The notes: generated by a model not told the origin, from the letters alone. A stretch of 64,000 nt of DNA from an uncultured Bacteroidales bacterium (GCA_902802265.1 CADCLN010000003.1:118897-182896), one strand, 5' to 3'. Counted from the stretch's first letter, positions 33,263 through 42,474 are shown. Program-made: numbers and translations.

Positions 33263-34402
33263 ATGAAACGAACCATCATCTTCAGCCTTCTGGCACTCGT
33301 CTGCACAGCTATGCAGGCACAACAAAACAAAAACGTAAAAGTGCTGGCCAAAAGTTTTGTCTTTATGGCCCCCTGTCCCGAAGCCGTCATCGACAAGAAG
33401 ACCAAGAAGAAGACCGTGGAATGGCCCAGCACGGAGAACAACTCGTGGCACGACAACATGGGCATCATCAGCAATGTGCCCGTGGAAAAGAACATCGATA
33501 GCATCTTTCCCGACAACATTCCGTCAGGCCTGCCAAGTTCCTATTCCTACCATCGCGTCATGTGGCAACTGACCGAAGAAGACGACCAGACCGTGCTCCA
33601 CTGCTACTTCCGCATGCCTGCCGACGTGGTGAACAACCTCTGGCTTGCCAGCGAAGAGTGTGTCATCCTCGACAAGCAGACGGGCACCATCTATCAGTCG
33701 CGCGGCACCGAGCCCGACTGCTACAAGCGGGTGTTCAGCGTGAAAGGCAAAGAGGGCGATGTGCTCGACTTCAAAATCTTCTTTCCACCACTGGCCCCCG
33801 ACACGAAGGACATTGCCATCTATGGCGTGCCCAACTGGTACCTGCGCGGCATGGACGTCAGTCTGCAATACCATTTAGACGTGGCCCACTACGACACCAT
33901 CCCCAAGTTCCACCATCCCCACCTGGTCAGTCCGGCAAAGGATTACAACAAGGACAACTTCCAGTCGTGGGCTGTCTATGACGACCCGCACCTGATTAAG
34001 CCCGTAGCCGAAAACACCCTTGCGCTGTGGCTCACGCCCGAAGCCACCTACATGGCTGTGGCCACCGAGATGAACTGGATGCGTGAATACTTCGGACGGG
34101 GCACGGGCGACGTGCTGATGGACTCGAATGGTCACCAGTACAAGCTCAAAGAGATGCAGGAATACCCTACCGGCCCGATGTTCTGGATGGAGGGCTGTTC
34201 GGGCGACTACTTCGCCATCGTCCATGTGTTTGAGCCGCTGCCGCTCTATCTCGACAAGATTACCTACATCGTGCCCGAAGGCGAGCCCTTTGCCATGTGG
34301 GGTGCCAGTTGGGAAGGAAAGGTTCAGCCCGACCTCGACATCAAGACGCTCCGTGCCAACCAGCATCTCTTCCAGTACCATCCGCGCGTAGTGAAAAAGT
34401 AA
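33263..34402 (+). CDS. Secreted protein of unknown function in the ECF sigma operon
   Basis: A 379-residue protein with a signal peptide (MKRTIIFSLLALVCTAMQAQ). I do not recognise a domain. The body is rich in aromatic residues and in Pro-Asp turns (FPPLAPDTKDIAIYGVPNWYLRGMD is broken here by position: residues 173-197), suggesting a beta-rich periplasmic or outer-membrane-associated fold. It follows the putative anti-sigma gene by 29 bp and precedes a strong terminator, so it is probably a target or sensor part of the same regulon. Confidence 0.6.
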   Translation: MKRTIIFSLLALVCTAMQAQQNKNVKVLAKSFVFMAPCPEAVIDKKTKKKTVEWPSTENNSWHDNMGIISNVPVEKNIDSIFPDNIPSGLPSSYSYHRVMWQLTEEDDQTVLHCYFRMPADVVNNLWLASEECVILDKQTGTIYQSRGTEPDCYKRVFSVKGKEGDVLDFKIFFPPLAPDTKDIAIYGVPNWYLRGMDVSLQYHLDVAHYDTIPKFHHPHLVSPAKDYNKDNFQSWAVYDDPHLIKPVAENTLALWLTPEATYMAVATEMNWMREYFGRGTGDVLMDSNGHQYKLKEMQEYPTGPMFWMEGCSGDYFAIVHVFEPLPLYLDKITYIVPEGEPFAMWGASWEGKVQPDLDIKTLRANQHLFQYHPRVVKK

Positions 34403-34456
34403 ACACACCATAAAACAGGTTAGTAGAATTTTTCGTAAGCTTAAGCTATTCCGGCT

Positions 34457-34488
34457 CAGGGACGCAGTGATGCGTCCCTGTGTTTTTC
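34457..34488 (+). terminator. Strong intrinsic terminator of the ECF sigma operon
   Basis: CAGGGACGCA, loop GTGA, TGCGTCCCTG, a perfect ten-pair stem, followed by TGTTTTT. Confidence 0.9.
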
Positions 34489-34540
34489 TATGGCACCCTC
34501 AGTACCTGTTGCCTCGAACCTCCAAACGCGGTTGTTTGGC

Positions 34541-34576
34541 ATCGCCCAGCTGATAGACCTGTATCTGGGCGAATAG
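34541..34576 (+). pseudogene. Dockerin tail fragment in inverted orientation to the C10 gene end
   Basis: The plus strand reads IAQLIDLYLGE followed by a stop, the same last residues as in the C10 peptidase encoded on the opposite strand (IAQLIALYLGE). Bases 34541-34580 and 34903-34942 form an inverted repeat of 40 bp with about two mismatches. No dockerin calcium loop remains upstream. Confidence 0.6.
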
Positions 34577-34591
34577 GCTTGTTCTTTTACT

Positions 34592-34716
34592 TTTCTAAGG
34601 AACGAATCTGTTTTTTTCTAAGGAATCAAGGATTTTAGGATTTATATTGATGTTCAGCATCGACTTTCCTTGGTTCCTAAATTGGCTACCGCCGAGCTAA
34701 AGGTTCCTTAGAAAAA
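34592..34716. repeat. Intergenic element with inverted TTTTCTAAGGAAC ends
   Basis: TTTTCTAAGGAAC at 34592-34604 is mirrored by GTTCCTTAGAAAA at 34704-34716. Inside are a second TTTCTAAGGAA and the segment GGCTACCGCCGAGCTAAAGG, whose complement resembles GAACCTTTAGCTCGGCGTAAGCC of the tandem element near 39.9-40.2 kb. Confidence 0.5.
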
Positions 34717-34720
34717 AATA

Positions 34721-34872
34721 GCACAGTTCTGTCGTTGCAGTAGCACAGTTCTGTTGTTACGGTGGGAAAGTTCTCCCGCTGCGGTGGCAATGCAGTGCCA
34801 GTGCAGCGGGAGAACTTTGTGACGGCAGTGGCACAGTTCTGTGCCGAGAGCGGGAGAACTGTGCCACTGGAA
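34721..34872. repeat. Array of seven 22-bp units with alternating palindromic sequence
   Basis: Units start at 34721, 34743, 34765, 34787, 34809, 34831 and 34853, an exact 22-bp period. They combine two inverted themes, GCACAGTTCTGT and GGGAGAACT/AGTTCTCCC, with GCAGTG/GCGGTG-like spacers. The array ends 35 bp from the stop codon of the C10 peptidase gene, the same distance as the array at 22434 from its neighbouring stop. Confidence 0.85.
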
Positions 34873-34906
34873 AAGGGAATCGTTATGATGGTGATGGGCT
34901 GGAAGC

Positions 34907-37900
34907 CTATTCGCCCAGATATAGGGCTATCAGCTGGGCGATGTCTTCTATGGTGAGGACTCCGTCGCCGTCGAGGTCTAAGCCTTCAGGTTGGGTGTTG
35001 GAGAGATAGATTGAGATGAGGTCGGTGATGTCCGAGAGGTCAAGTTTGCCGTCACCGTTCACGTCGCCGGCGGGGTTCTCGTCCTCGCGGATGAGCTTGT
35101 ACTCTTCGCCCAGCTGGAGCAGGTGCTCGGCGTAGGCATTGATGAGTGCGGGTGTGGTGAGTGTGGTTTCGGCTCGGTGTGAAAATTCGTGCTCGGCAGC
35201 GTTGATGCTGTCTGAGTAGGCGTTGTAGGCCCGCTGCGTGACGCTGTCGCTATAGGCGTCGAGTATTTCGTATGCCTGCTGGATGGCTTTGGCCAGGTTG
35301 ACGTAGGCGGGGTCGATGAGGATGCTGGGATAGGCGCGGAAGGTCTTGGTCACCTTCTCGTCGTAGAAGTAGCCACGGAGTCCCTCGACGAGGGTGCCTT
35401 CCTCCACGGGCACGAAGTATTGCTTCTCTTCGTCGTTGAGCAGTTGAGCCTTGTCGGGCGTGGGGGTCAGCACGTAGGTGCCGATGATGGCTGTGTCGGG
35501 GTTCACGGCGGGTTTAGCTGCGACGTGTACGCTCTTGGCTCCTGGTGTGGAGACGAGGTTCATGTTGCGCAGCGAGGATGCCATGACCATGTAGGTGCAT
35601 CCGGCCTGCAGCGTATCGACATCGACTACGTTCTTGGTGGATAAGCCTGAGCTGCGGTGTGAGTCGATGCGTCGGGCAATGATGCCGTCGGGCACGTAAG
35701 CCGCGAAGGGCACGGTGACCATGTACCAGAGGCCCACTTCGCTGCCGATGCGGAGGGTGGCGTTCCATGCCGTGAAGTCTGCTGTCGGCATGAAGTCATA
35801 GCCTGCCTGCAAGCTGAGGTTCGGACACATCTGGGTGCCGCTCAGGATGTTGGGCGTCTGGAAAGTCTGATGTTCGGGTGCAAAGACCAGCGAGTTGGGG
35901 CTTGTGAGGTAGGTGGGGTCGTAGTTGTCTGTGAAGGACTCCACGGCGGTGAGGTCGTAGTTCTGAGCCGTCTTGTAGGTTGGTCGCTTCACGATGTTTT
36001 CGAAGGTGACCTTGTCCCAGTGTCCCTTCAGGTAGAGGATGTTGTCCTGGAAGTCGGCTACTGTGAGGTCGCTTTCGCCCGTGAGGGTGAAGTAGGTGCG
36101 CAGGTTCTCGGCCTGGGAGAAGTCGATGGTGTCTTTCGACACGGTGGTGCTCCAGGGGCTTGTCACCTCTGCACAGTAGCGTTTGCCTGGTTCGATGGGA
36201 CAGTTCGAGGTGTTCGACACGCCGATGGTGACGGGTGTGACTTGTCTGGCTGGCAACAGGCTGTTGCTGGCGCTCTTGTTGCCTATCTTGGTCCATTCGC
36301 CCGTAGAGTCGTTGAGGGCAAAAATGTCGATGCGGGCTGTGCCTTCGTAGTCGATGCTGCCGGCATTGAGCATGTGGACGGTGACACTGGCTCGGTCGTT
36401 GTAGATTCTGTGGTAAGCGATGCCGTCGATGGTGTCGGTGTCGGCCGATCCGTTCACGGCGATGTCGATGAGCGACAATTCTGCGGGAGCCACTTCCGGT
36501 ACGACTTCAATCTGTTTCAGCACGTTGAGGTTGGCATCGGTGAGGGTGATGTACCACGTCTTTGTGCTGGTGGGTTTGCAGCTGAGGGTCAGCGTGACGG
36601 TCTCGCCTGTGGCGACGATGGTTTCGGTATCAGACGACTTGGCGTCTTTCAGGGCCTTGGGATTGCTCTTGCTGGTTGCGGCAAAGAGGTAGAATCCGCT
36701 GTGGGCGATGGTGGAGTTGTTCTGGATGGTCACCTCGAAGTCGTTGGTGCGCTGGGCATATACGGTGCCGGCGGCAGGTCGCACGTTGATGTCCATGTTC
36801 CACTGCTTGGGTATGGCACCGATAAGGGCCGACTGGTAGTCTTTGAATCCGTTCATGCCGTTGCTGGTATCGACCGTGTAATAACCGTCGCCCTGTCCGC
36901 CCCAGCCGAAGTTGAAGTAGAAGAGGTCGGAGGTTGTTCCGACAGCTGTCTTGTAGCCATGTATCACCACGGCATGTCCGCCCTGGTCGGGGTGAACGCC
37001 TGTGTACATCACGGGCCGGTGGGCCAGCAGTTCCTTGTAGAGCAACTGCACCCAGCTCTCCTGACTGTAGGAGTTGCGGTAGTGAACCGTACCGCCGTTC
37101 ATGCCGTAGTAGTGGCTGTAGGTGTAGGGAATGTCCTCGATGTGGCCCGAAGTAGAACTGCCGTAGGTGAGCCAGGTGGCAGCACCCGTGGCAAAGCAAA
37201 ATTCAGCCACGGCATCTTTCACAGCAGCCGGATCGCTGTTCCAGTGGTTGTCCTTCATCAGTTCCCAGTGCAGTTCTGTCCCCTTGGGCACGCTCTCGGT
37301 GACGGGCGCATCGCCGTAGCTGTAGGTAGGTGTTGAGCCTTGCAGGGTAGAAGGCAGGTCCTTGCGCCAATAGTATAGAACCTGGCAGGCAGCCGTAGCC
37401 ACGCAGCCTGTGATGGCACGGTTGCTGGAGTTCTTCAGAAAGGGGCAGTGGTTGTTGTAGGGGCTGTCCTGATGCCAGTGGCTGGTCAGCAGCGGAGCGA
37501 TGTTCGACCTGTCGGCAGCGGCACGCCGAGCCTTGGCTTCCTGCTTAGGGGTGTTCGTGCCGTTGGCCTGAGCATCTTCCACCATCAGCGTCCAGGCGTC
37601 GAACATGTCCTGCAGGGCGTCGGGCACATTGTTTTCGTCGAAGTCGCCCTGTTCGGTATAGCCCAGGACGATGGGCATACAGTCGTCGCCCGCAATGATG
37701 ATGTAGCCCTGCCCTGCCCCACGGCTGTAGATGTAGAAGGGGGCTGTGGCTCGTGTTGCAGCGCTGAGCTTGCGGGCTTTGGCTTCGTGGCGGGAGGCTT
37801 GTTTCACTAAGGTCAGGGGACTGTCTTGTTGCAGAAAGTCAGCCGCAAGTTGCTTGGCGCGTTCCGCATCAATGGGGTCAGCACTGGCTGTCAGCCCAGC

Positions 37901-37936
37901 CACTGCAAAGGTCAGTAAGGTAAATAGTTTCTTCAT
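34907..37936 (-). CDS. Secreted C10 (streptopain-type) cysteine peptidase with C-terminal dockerin-like module
   Basis: A 1009-residue protein with a signal peptide (MKKLFTLLTFAVAGLTASA). A Spi-like inhibitory prodomain covers about 20-140. The peptidase domain has Cys178 in AITGCVATAACQVLYYW and His321 in GGHAVVIHGYK, followed by FYFNFGWGGQGDGYY, the signatures of SpeB, interpain and PrtT. A long beta-sandwich region follows (about 390-930), containing CARDB-like segments. The end (about 953-1009) holds two dockerin-like calcium loops (DVNGDGKLDLSDITDLI and DLDGDGVLTIEDIAQLI). C10 enzymes of oral Prevotella degrade host proteins. An intergenic hairpin element lies upstream. Confidence 0.93.
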   Translation of the reverse strand: MKKLFTLLTFAVAGLTASADPIDAERAKQLAADFLQQDSPLTLVKQASRHEAKARKLSAATRATAPFYIYSRGAGQGYIIIAGDDCMPIVLGYTEQGDFDENNVPDALQDMFDAWTLMVEDAQANGTNTPKQEAKARRAAADRSNIAPLLTSHWHQDSPYNNHCPFLKNSSNRAITGCVATAACQVLYYWRKDLPSTLQGSTPTYSYGDAPVTESVPKGTELHWELMKDNHWNSDPAAVKDAVAEFCFATGAATWLTYGSSTSGHIEDIPYTYSHYYGMNGGTVHYRNSYSQESWVQLLYKELLAHRPVMYTGVHPDQGGHAVVIHGYKTAVGTTSDLFYFNFGWGGQGDGYYTVDTSNGMNGFKDYQSALIGAIPKQWNMDINVRPAAGTVYAQRTNDFEVTIQNNSTIAHSGFYLFAATSKSNPKALKDAKSSDTETIVATGETVTLTLSCKPTSTKTWYITLTDANLNVLKQIEVVPEVAPAELSLIDIAVNGSADTDTIDGIAYHRIYNDRASVTVHMLNAGSIDYEGTARIDIFALNDSTGEWTKIGNKSASNSLLPARQVTPVTIGVSNTSNCPIEPGKRYCAEVTSPWSTTVSKDTIDFSQAENLRTYFTLTGESDLTVADFQDNILYLKGHWDKVTFENIVKRPTYKTAQNYDLTAVESFTDNYDPTYLTSPNSLVFAPEHQTFQTPNILSGTQMCPNLSLQAGYDFMPTADFTAWNATLRIGSEVGLWYMVTVPFAAYVPDGIIARRIDSHRSSGLSTKNVVDVDTLQAGCTYMVMASSLRNMNLVSTPGAKSVHVAAKPAVNPDTAIIGTYVLTPTPDKAQLLNDEEKQYFVPVEEGTLVEGLRGYFYDEKVTKTFRAYPSILIDPAYVNLAKAIQQAYEILDAYSDSVTQRAYNAYSDSINAAEHEFSHRAETTLTTPALINAYAEHLLQLGEEYKLIREDENPAGDVNGDGKLDLSDITDLISIYLSNTQPEGLDLDGDGVLTIEDIAQLIALYLGE

Positions 37937-38001
37937 CTTTATTCTGAGTTTTATGAGTTAGTAATATTAGTAAAAAAAATAAGTTGGAACAAAATGTTTT
38001 T

Positions 38002-38154
38002 ACGCCTGCGGCGGCTTTAGAAAAACAAGAAAAAACAAGAAAAAACAAAAGAAAACCTTTTATCAGACAAGCAAATAAACAAGCATGAGAAAACGATTTT
38101 TTTTTCTTGTTTTCTTTTGTTTTTTCTTGTTTTTTTAAAGCCCGCGACTGCGGT
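38002..38154. repeat. Dispersed intergenic hairpin element, copy 2 (153 bp)
   Basis: Same termini as the copy at 3462-3603: ACGCCTGCGGCGGCTTT at the left and AAAGCCCGCGACTGCGGT at the right, with AAAACAAGAAA and TTTCTTGTTTT tracts between. It ends four bases after the BspA-like stop codon (minus strand). Confidence 0.75.
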
Positions 38155-38158
38155 TAAA

Positions 38159-39832
38159 TCATTCACCCTCGTACTCCAAATACATATTAATCAGAGTAGT
38201 GATGTCCGATACCGTGAAATGTCCGTCGTGGTCGATGTCGCCAGATCTGGGGTCTATATCTCCTTCTTTTCCGATGGGTACAATCTCCATAAATTTGCCC
38301 CACACTTCATGTGCCTTGTACTGTTTCAAGGATTTTTCTGGCACATGCAAAGTAATGTAATCTATGTACGAATTGTTAAAGGCATCAGCCGTAACGTTGG
38401 GATATCTCACAGCATAACAGTAAAAATCCTCTATCTTGGAGCAATTGGCAAAAGCCTTTTCTCCTATATTAGTTACGCCACTACCCACTCTCACAGATGT
38501 CAGACCGTTGCAGCCTTCGAAAGCACTATTGCCGATGCTTGTCACTTTATCGCCCAATGTGATTTCCTTGATGGAAGTATTGCCATTAAACCAAGAACCC
38601 ACATTGGAACAGTTTATGGTGACGATAGTTAGACCGCTGCAGCCTTTGAAAGCGTCATTGCCAATGCTTGTAACTTTTTCTCCTAATGTGATTTCCTTGA
38701 TGGAAGTATTGCCACTAAACCAAGAACCTACATTGGAACAGTTTATGGTGACGATTGTCAGGCTGCTGCAGCCAGAGAAAGTCCCAACACCGATGCTTGT
38801 CACGCCTTCGGGAATGGTAATGGCTGTCAGGCCGCTGCAGCCATAGAAAGCCCAAGCGCCGATGTTTGTCACGCTTTCGGGAATAGTGATGGATGTCAGG
38901 CCGCTACAGTGAGAGAAAGCGTCATTGCCGATGCTTTTCACGCCTTCGGAAATGGTGATGGATGTCAGGCCTCTGCAGACAAAGAAAGCATATTCGCCGA
39001 TGCTTGTCACACTTTCGGGAATGGTGATGGATGTCAGACCGCTGCAACCAGAGAAAGCCCATATGCCGATGCTTGTCACGCCTTCGGGAATGGTGATGGA
39101 TGTCAGGCCGCTGCAGCCATTGAAAGCATATTCGCCGATGCTTGTCACGCCTTCGGGAATAATAGTTGATTGGCATCCTGCAATTAATGAGTTAGTTGCT
39201 GTTTCAATGATAGCATTACAGTTGTTTCGTGAATCATATACTTGATTTCCCTCTTTAACAATCATCTGTGTCAGGCTGCTGCAGCCAGAGAAAGCATATT
39301 CGCCGATGCTTGTCACGCTTTCGGGAATAGTAATGGATGTCAGGCCGCTGCAGCCAGAGAAAGCACCACGGCCGATGCTTGGCACGCCTTCGGGAATGTT
39401 GACGGATGTCAGACCGCTGCAGCCATAGAAAGCACCACTGCCGATGCTTGTCACGCTTTCGGGAATGGTGACGGATGTCAGGCCGCTACAGTTACAGAAA
39501 GCTTGATAGCCGATGCTTTTCACGCCTTCGGGAATGGTGATGGATGTTAGGCCGCTGCAGCCATCGAAAGCGTCATTGCCGATGCTTGTCACTTTCAATG
39601 TTTTTCCATTGTAAGTAACGGTATCGGGAATAATAATATCGCCTGAATATCTATCCGAATAGGATTTATATGTGTCTCCCTCATAACTGACAGCCAACTC
39701 CGTTTTATTGTTATCCGTGTACACATAATATATCATTACGCCCTCCTTATTGCGAACTTCAATATCGTGAGCAGTTGCAGTCATGGAGACCATGCCCATA
39801 AGGGCGGTGAGAAGGAAATAAAGGTGTTTCAT
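38159..39832 (-). CDS. BspA-like leucine-rich repeat surface protein with half dockerin tail
   Basis: A 557-residue protein with a signal peptide (MKHLYFLLTALMGMVSMTATA). Residues from about 80 to 500 contain about 14 repeats of 23 residues with the TpLRR/BspA pattern (VTSIGxxAFxGCSGLTSITIPE). Two units carry an extra NVGSWFxGNTSIKEITLG segment, itself duplicated. Repeats are highly similar at the DNA level, so copy number may vary by recombination. The tail (GDIDHDGHFTVSDITTLI) is a single dockerin-like loop. BspA-type proteins bind fibronectin, fibrinogen or other bacteria in oral species. The gene is monocistronic, with the hairpin element immediately past its stop. Confidence 0.92.
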   Translation of the reverse strand: MKHLYFLLTALMGMVSMTATAHDIEVRNKEGVMIYYVYTDNNKTELAVSYEGDTYKSYSDRYSGDIIIPDTVTYNGKTLKVTSIGNDAFDGCSGLTSITIPEGVKSIGYQAFCNCSGLTSVTIPESVTSIGSGAFYGCSGLTSVNIPEGVPSIGRGAFSGCSGLTSITIPESVTSIGEYAFSGCSSLTQMIVKEGNQVYDSRNNCNAIIETATNSLIAGCQSTIIPEGVTSIGEYAFNGCSGLTSITIPEGVTSIGIWAFSGCSGLTSITIPESVTSIGEYAFFVCRGLTSITISEGVKSIGNDAFSHCSGLTSITIPESVTNIGAWAFYGCSGLTAITIPEGVTSIGVGTFSGCSSLTIVTINCSNVGSWFSGNTSIKEITLGEKVTSIGNDAFKGCSGLTIVTINCSNVGSWFNGNTSIKEITLGDKVTSIGNSAFEGCNGLTSVRVGSGVTNIGEKAFANCSKIEDFYCYAVRYPNVTADAFNNSYIDYITLHVPEKSLKQYKAHEVWGKFMEIVPIGKEGDIDPRSGDIDHDGHFTVSDITTLINMYLEYEGE

Positions 39833-39877
39833 GTATGTATAAGTTTTTAGATGATTGCAAATATTGATTATTGGTTC

Positions 39878-40185
39878 TGCCCAAGGGCACTTCTTGTTAG
39901 TCTGCTTCGCAGAGAACCTTTAGCTCGGCGTAAGCCAAATCGATCAAATCTTTCAAATCCTTCAAATCTATTTTATTATTATTAAAAAATTTGTGAGATT
40001 TGTTTGATTTGTGCGATTTCTGCCCGTAGGGCACTCCTTTATCAGTCTGCTTCGCAGAGAACCTTTAGCTCGGCGTAAGCCAAATCTTTCAAATCTACCA
40101 AATCTTTCAAATCTTTTTTATTTTAAATTTATTATTTGTACGATTTGTTTGATTTGTGCGATTTCTGCCCGTAGGGCACTCCTTG
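39878..40185. repeat. Tandem intergenic element, 145-bp period, two-plus copies
   Basis: CTGCTTCGCAGAGAACC followed by TTTAGCTCGGCGTAAGCC begins at 39902 and 40047; TGCCCGTAGGGCACTCCTT begins at 40021 and 40166, with a diverged copy at 39878. Between lie CAAATC-rich and GATTTG-rich complementary arms. This fills the gap between the BspA-like and lepA genes. Confidence 0.8.
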
Positions 40186-40205
40186 TGTACGTGTAATCCG
40201 TTGTT

Positions 40206-42029
40206 CTAATCGTCGTCGAGTTTCAGCACAGCGAGGAAGGCTTTCTGGGGGACGGAGACGTTGCCGATTTGCTTCATGCGCTTCTTGCCTCGCTTTTGTT
40301 TTTCGAGGAGCTTACGTTTACGGCTCACGTCGCCACCGTAGCACTTGGCAAGCACATCCTTGCGCACTTGCTTCACGGTTTCACGGGCTACAATCTTGCC
40401 GCCGATGGCTGCCTGGATGGCAATGTCGAACTGCTGACGCGGCAAGAGTTCCTTCAGGCGTTCACACATACGGCGACCCAGGGTGACAGCGTTATCCACG
40501 TGGGTCAGCGTGCTGAGCGCATCGACCGATTCGCCATTGAGCAGGATGTCGAGCTTCACCAGTTTGGACGGACGGAAGCCTGCGGGATGGTAGTCGAAGC
40601 TGGCATAGCCTCGGCTCACACTTTTCAGCTTGTCGTAGAAGTCAATCACGATTTCGCCCAGAGGCATGAGGTATTCTATCTCCACACGGTTGCCGGCGAT
40701 GAAGTCCTGCTTGATGAGTTCGGCGCGCTTGCCCAGGCAGAGTGTCATGATGGGGCCGATGTAGTTGGCGGTTGTGATGACGGTGGCGCGGATATAAGGT
40801 TCTTCCACGTGTTCGATGAGTGTGGGGTCGGGCATACCTGAGGGGTTGTGCACTTCCTCTGCACCTCCGTGCTTGTCATAGACCATGTAGGACACGTTGG
40901 GCACGGTGGTGATGACGTCCATGTTGAATTCGCGGTCGAGTCGTTCCTGCACAATCTCCATGTGGAGCAGTCCCAGGAATCCGCAACGGAAGCCGAAGCC
41001 CAGGGCAGCTGAGGATTCGTGCTGGAAGGTGAGTGAAGCGTCGTTGAGCTGCAGCTTCTCCAGGCTGGTGCGCAGGTTCTCGTAGTCCTCGGTTTCGATG
41101 GGATAGATACCCGCAAAGACCATGGGCTTCACTTCCTGGAAACCCTGTATGGCCTGGTCGGTAGGGTTGTTCACCGAGGTGATGGTGTCGCCAACTTTCA
41201 CCTCTACTGCATTCTTGATGCCGGTGACGATGTAGCCCACGTCGCCCGTGCGGAGCTCTTTCTTGGGCACCATGTCCATGCGGAGCGTACCTACTTCCTC
41301 TGCCAGGTATTCCTTCTTGGTGTTGATGAAGCGTACTTTTTCACCTGGGCGCATGATGCCGTTGACAATTTTGAAGTAGGCAATGATGCCTCGGTAGGAG
41401 TTGAACACAGAGTCGAAGATGAGTGCCTGCAGGGGTGCCTGTTCGTCGCCTACGGGATGGGGGATGCGCTCCACGACGGCACGCAGGATGTCATCCACTC
41501 CCTCGCCCGTCTTGCCCGATGCGTAGAGGATGTCGTCTGGGTCGCAGCCTATCAAATCGACAATTTCGTCGGCCACTTCTTCGGGCATGGCATTGGGCAT
41601 GTCAATCTTGTTGATGACGGGCACAATCTCCAGGTCGTGGTCAATAGCCATGTAGAGGTTGCTGATGGTCTGTGCCTGCACGCCCTGTGTGGCATCGACC
41701 ACGAGCAAGGCTCCTTCGCAGGCAGCGATGCTTCGGCTCACCTCGTAGGAGAAGTCCACGTGTCCTGGGGTGTCAATCAGGTTCAGGATGTATTTGCCTG
41801 GGGCAAGTTCTTCCTTCCTGGGGGATGTGGGCAGCGGACGATAGTCGTATTCCATCTGGATGGCATGGCTCTTGATGGTGATGCCACGTTCCTGTTCCAG
41901 GTCCATGTCGTCGAGCATCTGTCCCTGAGTAATCTTGATGGTGTTTGTCTTTTCAAGCAGACGGTCGGCCAGGGTCGATTTGCCGTGGTCGATGTGCGCG
42001 ATAATGCAAAAATTGCGTATATTCTTCAT
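40206..42029 (-). CDS. lepA: Elongation factor 4 (back-translocating GTPase)
   Basis: Start taken at [19 protein letters not shown], giving 607 residues; the -7 element at 42051-42058 excludes the ATG at 42104. GTPase motifs: G1 [10 protein letters not shown]2 ERGITIKS, G3 DTPGHVDF, G4 NKIDMP, G5 SGKTGEG. LepA-specific C-terminal text includes [20 protein letters not shown] and the end [20 protein letters not shown] short insertion ([16 protein letters not shown], about residue 60) makes it slightly longer than usual. LepA acts on stalled ribosomes, especially under ionic stress. The leader is about 15 bases. Confidence 0.97.
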   Translation of the reverse strand: MKNIRNFCIIAHIDHGKSTLADRLLEKTNTIKITQGQMLDDMDLEQERGITIKSHAIQMEYDYRPLPTSPRKEELAPGKYILNLIDTPGHVDFSYEVSRSIAACEGALLVVDATQGVQAQTISNLYMAIDHDLEIVPVINKIDMPNAMPEEVADEIVDLIGCDPDDILYASGKTGEGVDDILRAVVERIPHPVGDEQAPLQALIFDSVFNSYRGIIAYFKIVNGIMRPGEKVRFINTKKEYLAEEVGTLRMDMVPKKELRTGDVGYIVTGIKNAVEVKVGDTITSVNNPTDQAIQGFQEVKPMVFAGIYPIETEDYENLRTSLEKLQLNDASLTFQHESSAALGFGFRCGFLGLLHMEIVQERLDREFNMDVITTVPNVSYMVYDKHGGAEEVHNPSGMPDPTLIEHVEEPYIRATVITTANYIGPIMTLCLGKRAELIKQDFIAGNRVEIEYLMPLGEIVIDFYDKLKSVSRGYASFDYHPAGFRPSKLVKLDILLNGESVDALSTLTHVDNAVTLGRRMCERLKELLPRQQFDIAIQAAIGGKIVARETVKQVRKDVLAKCYGGDVSRKRKLLEKQKRGKKRMKQIGNVSVPQKAFLAVLKLDDD

Positions 42030-42050
42030 GAACAAAATACGTTTTGGGCG

Positions 42051-42058
42051 CAAAGATA
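42051..42058 (-). promoter_or_regulatory. lepA: -7 element of lepA
   Basis: TATCTTTG on the minus strand, 21 bases before the ATG at 42029. Confidence 0.6.
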
Positions 42059-42223
42059 GGCATTTTTCTGCAATTAACAACCACCATTCATTGGTTTTGT
42101 ACATAATAATATAAATAGTGGCTGTAAAAATAGCCCTATTGGTTCATTTCTTAGAAAAAAGATGTTTTTAATAACTTTTCCATTATAAAACAATGATTAT
42201 TCAAAAATTTGTTTGTATTTTTG

Positions 42224-42413
42224 CAACGTGTTTCCTTTGAAACACAAAAATCAAGCTCACTTCCCAGAACGAACTAGCACCTCGAAAGAGAAGTAATGAG
42301 CAATGACTATCCACAAGGAGTATGCGCTTCCTATAGGCGCAGACTTCTCCATTGGTGGATAGTTGGCAGTGCTAGGCCAGTTCTGGGAATGGTGGGTTTG
42401 CGCTTTCTTTTTT
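42224..42413 (+). ncRNA. Structured RNA candidate, long rod with central bubble (6S-like shape)
   Basis: A -7 element TATTTTTG (42216-42223) precedes it. A 5' hairpin (GTGTTT/AAACAC) is followed by nested stems: 42261-42270 with 42380-42389 (perfect 10 bp), 42274-42280 with 42369-42375 (perfect 7 bp), 42306-42314 with 42355-42363 (perfect 9 bp), and an apical hairpin (42317-42350, including TGCGC/GCGCA). A 25-base internal strand containing CTC-GAAA-GAG faces only five bases. A T-rich run follows at 42402-42413. There is no plausible frame. The nested architecture recalls 6S RNA, but I cannot confirm the family; a leader riboswitch for the gene at 42475 is the alternative. Confidence 0.6.
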
Positions 42414-42474
42414 GCCTGAAGTTAGTAAAGCCCCGAAGTAAATTTATTATTAACCTTTTAAACTTTTTAGGCAA

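Noticed and set aside
38909-39550. Repetitive plus-strand frames with DACHAFGNGDGCQAA units
   Set aside because: They are translations of the antisense strand of the BspA repeats; the minus-strand LRR protein explains the sequence.
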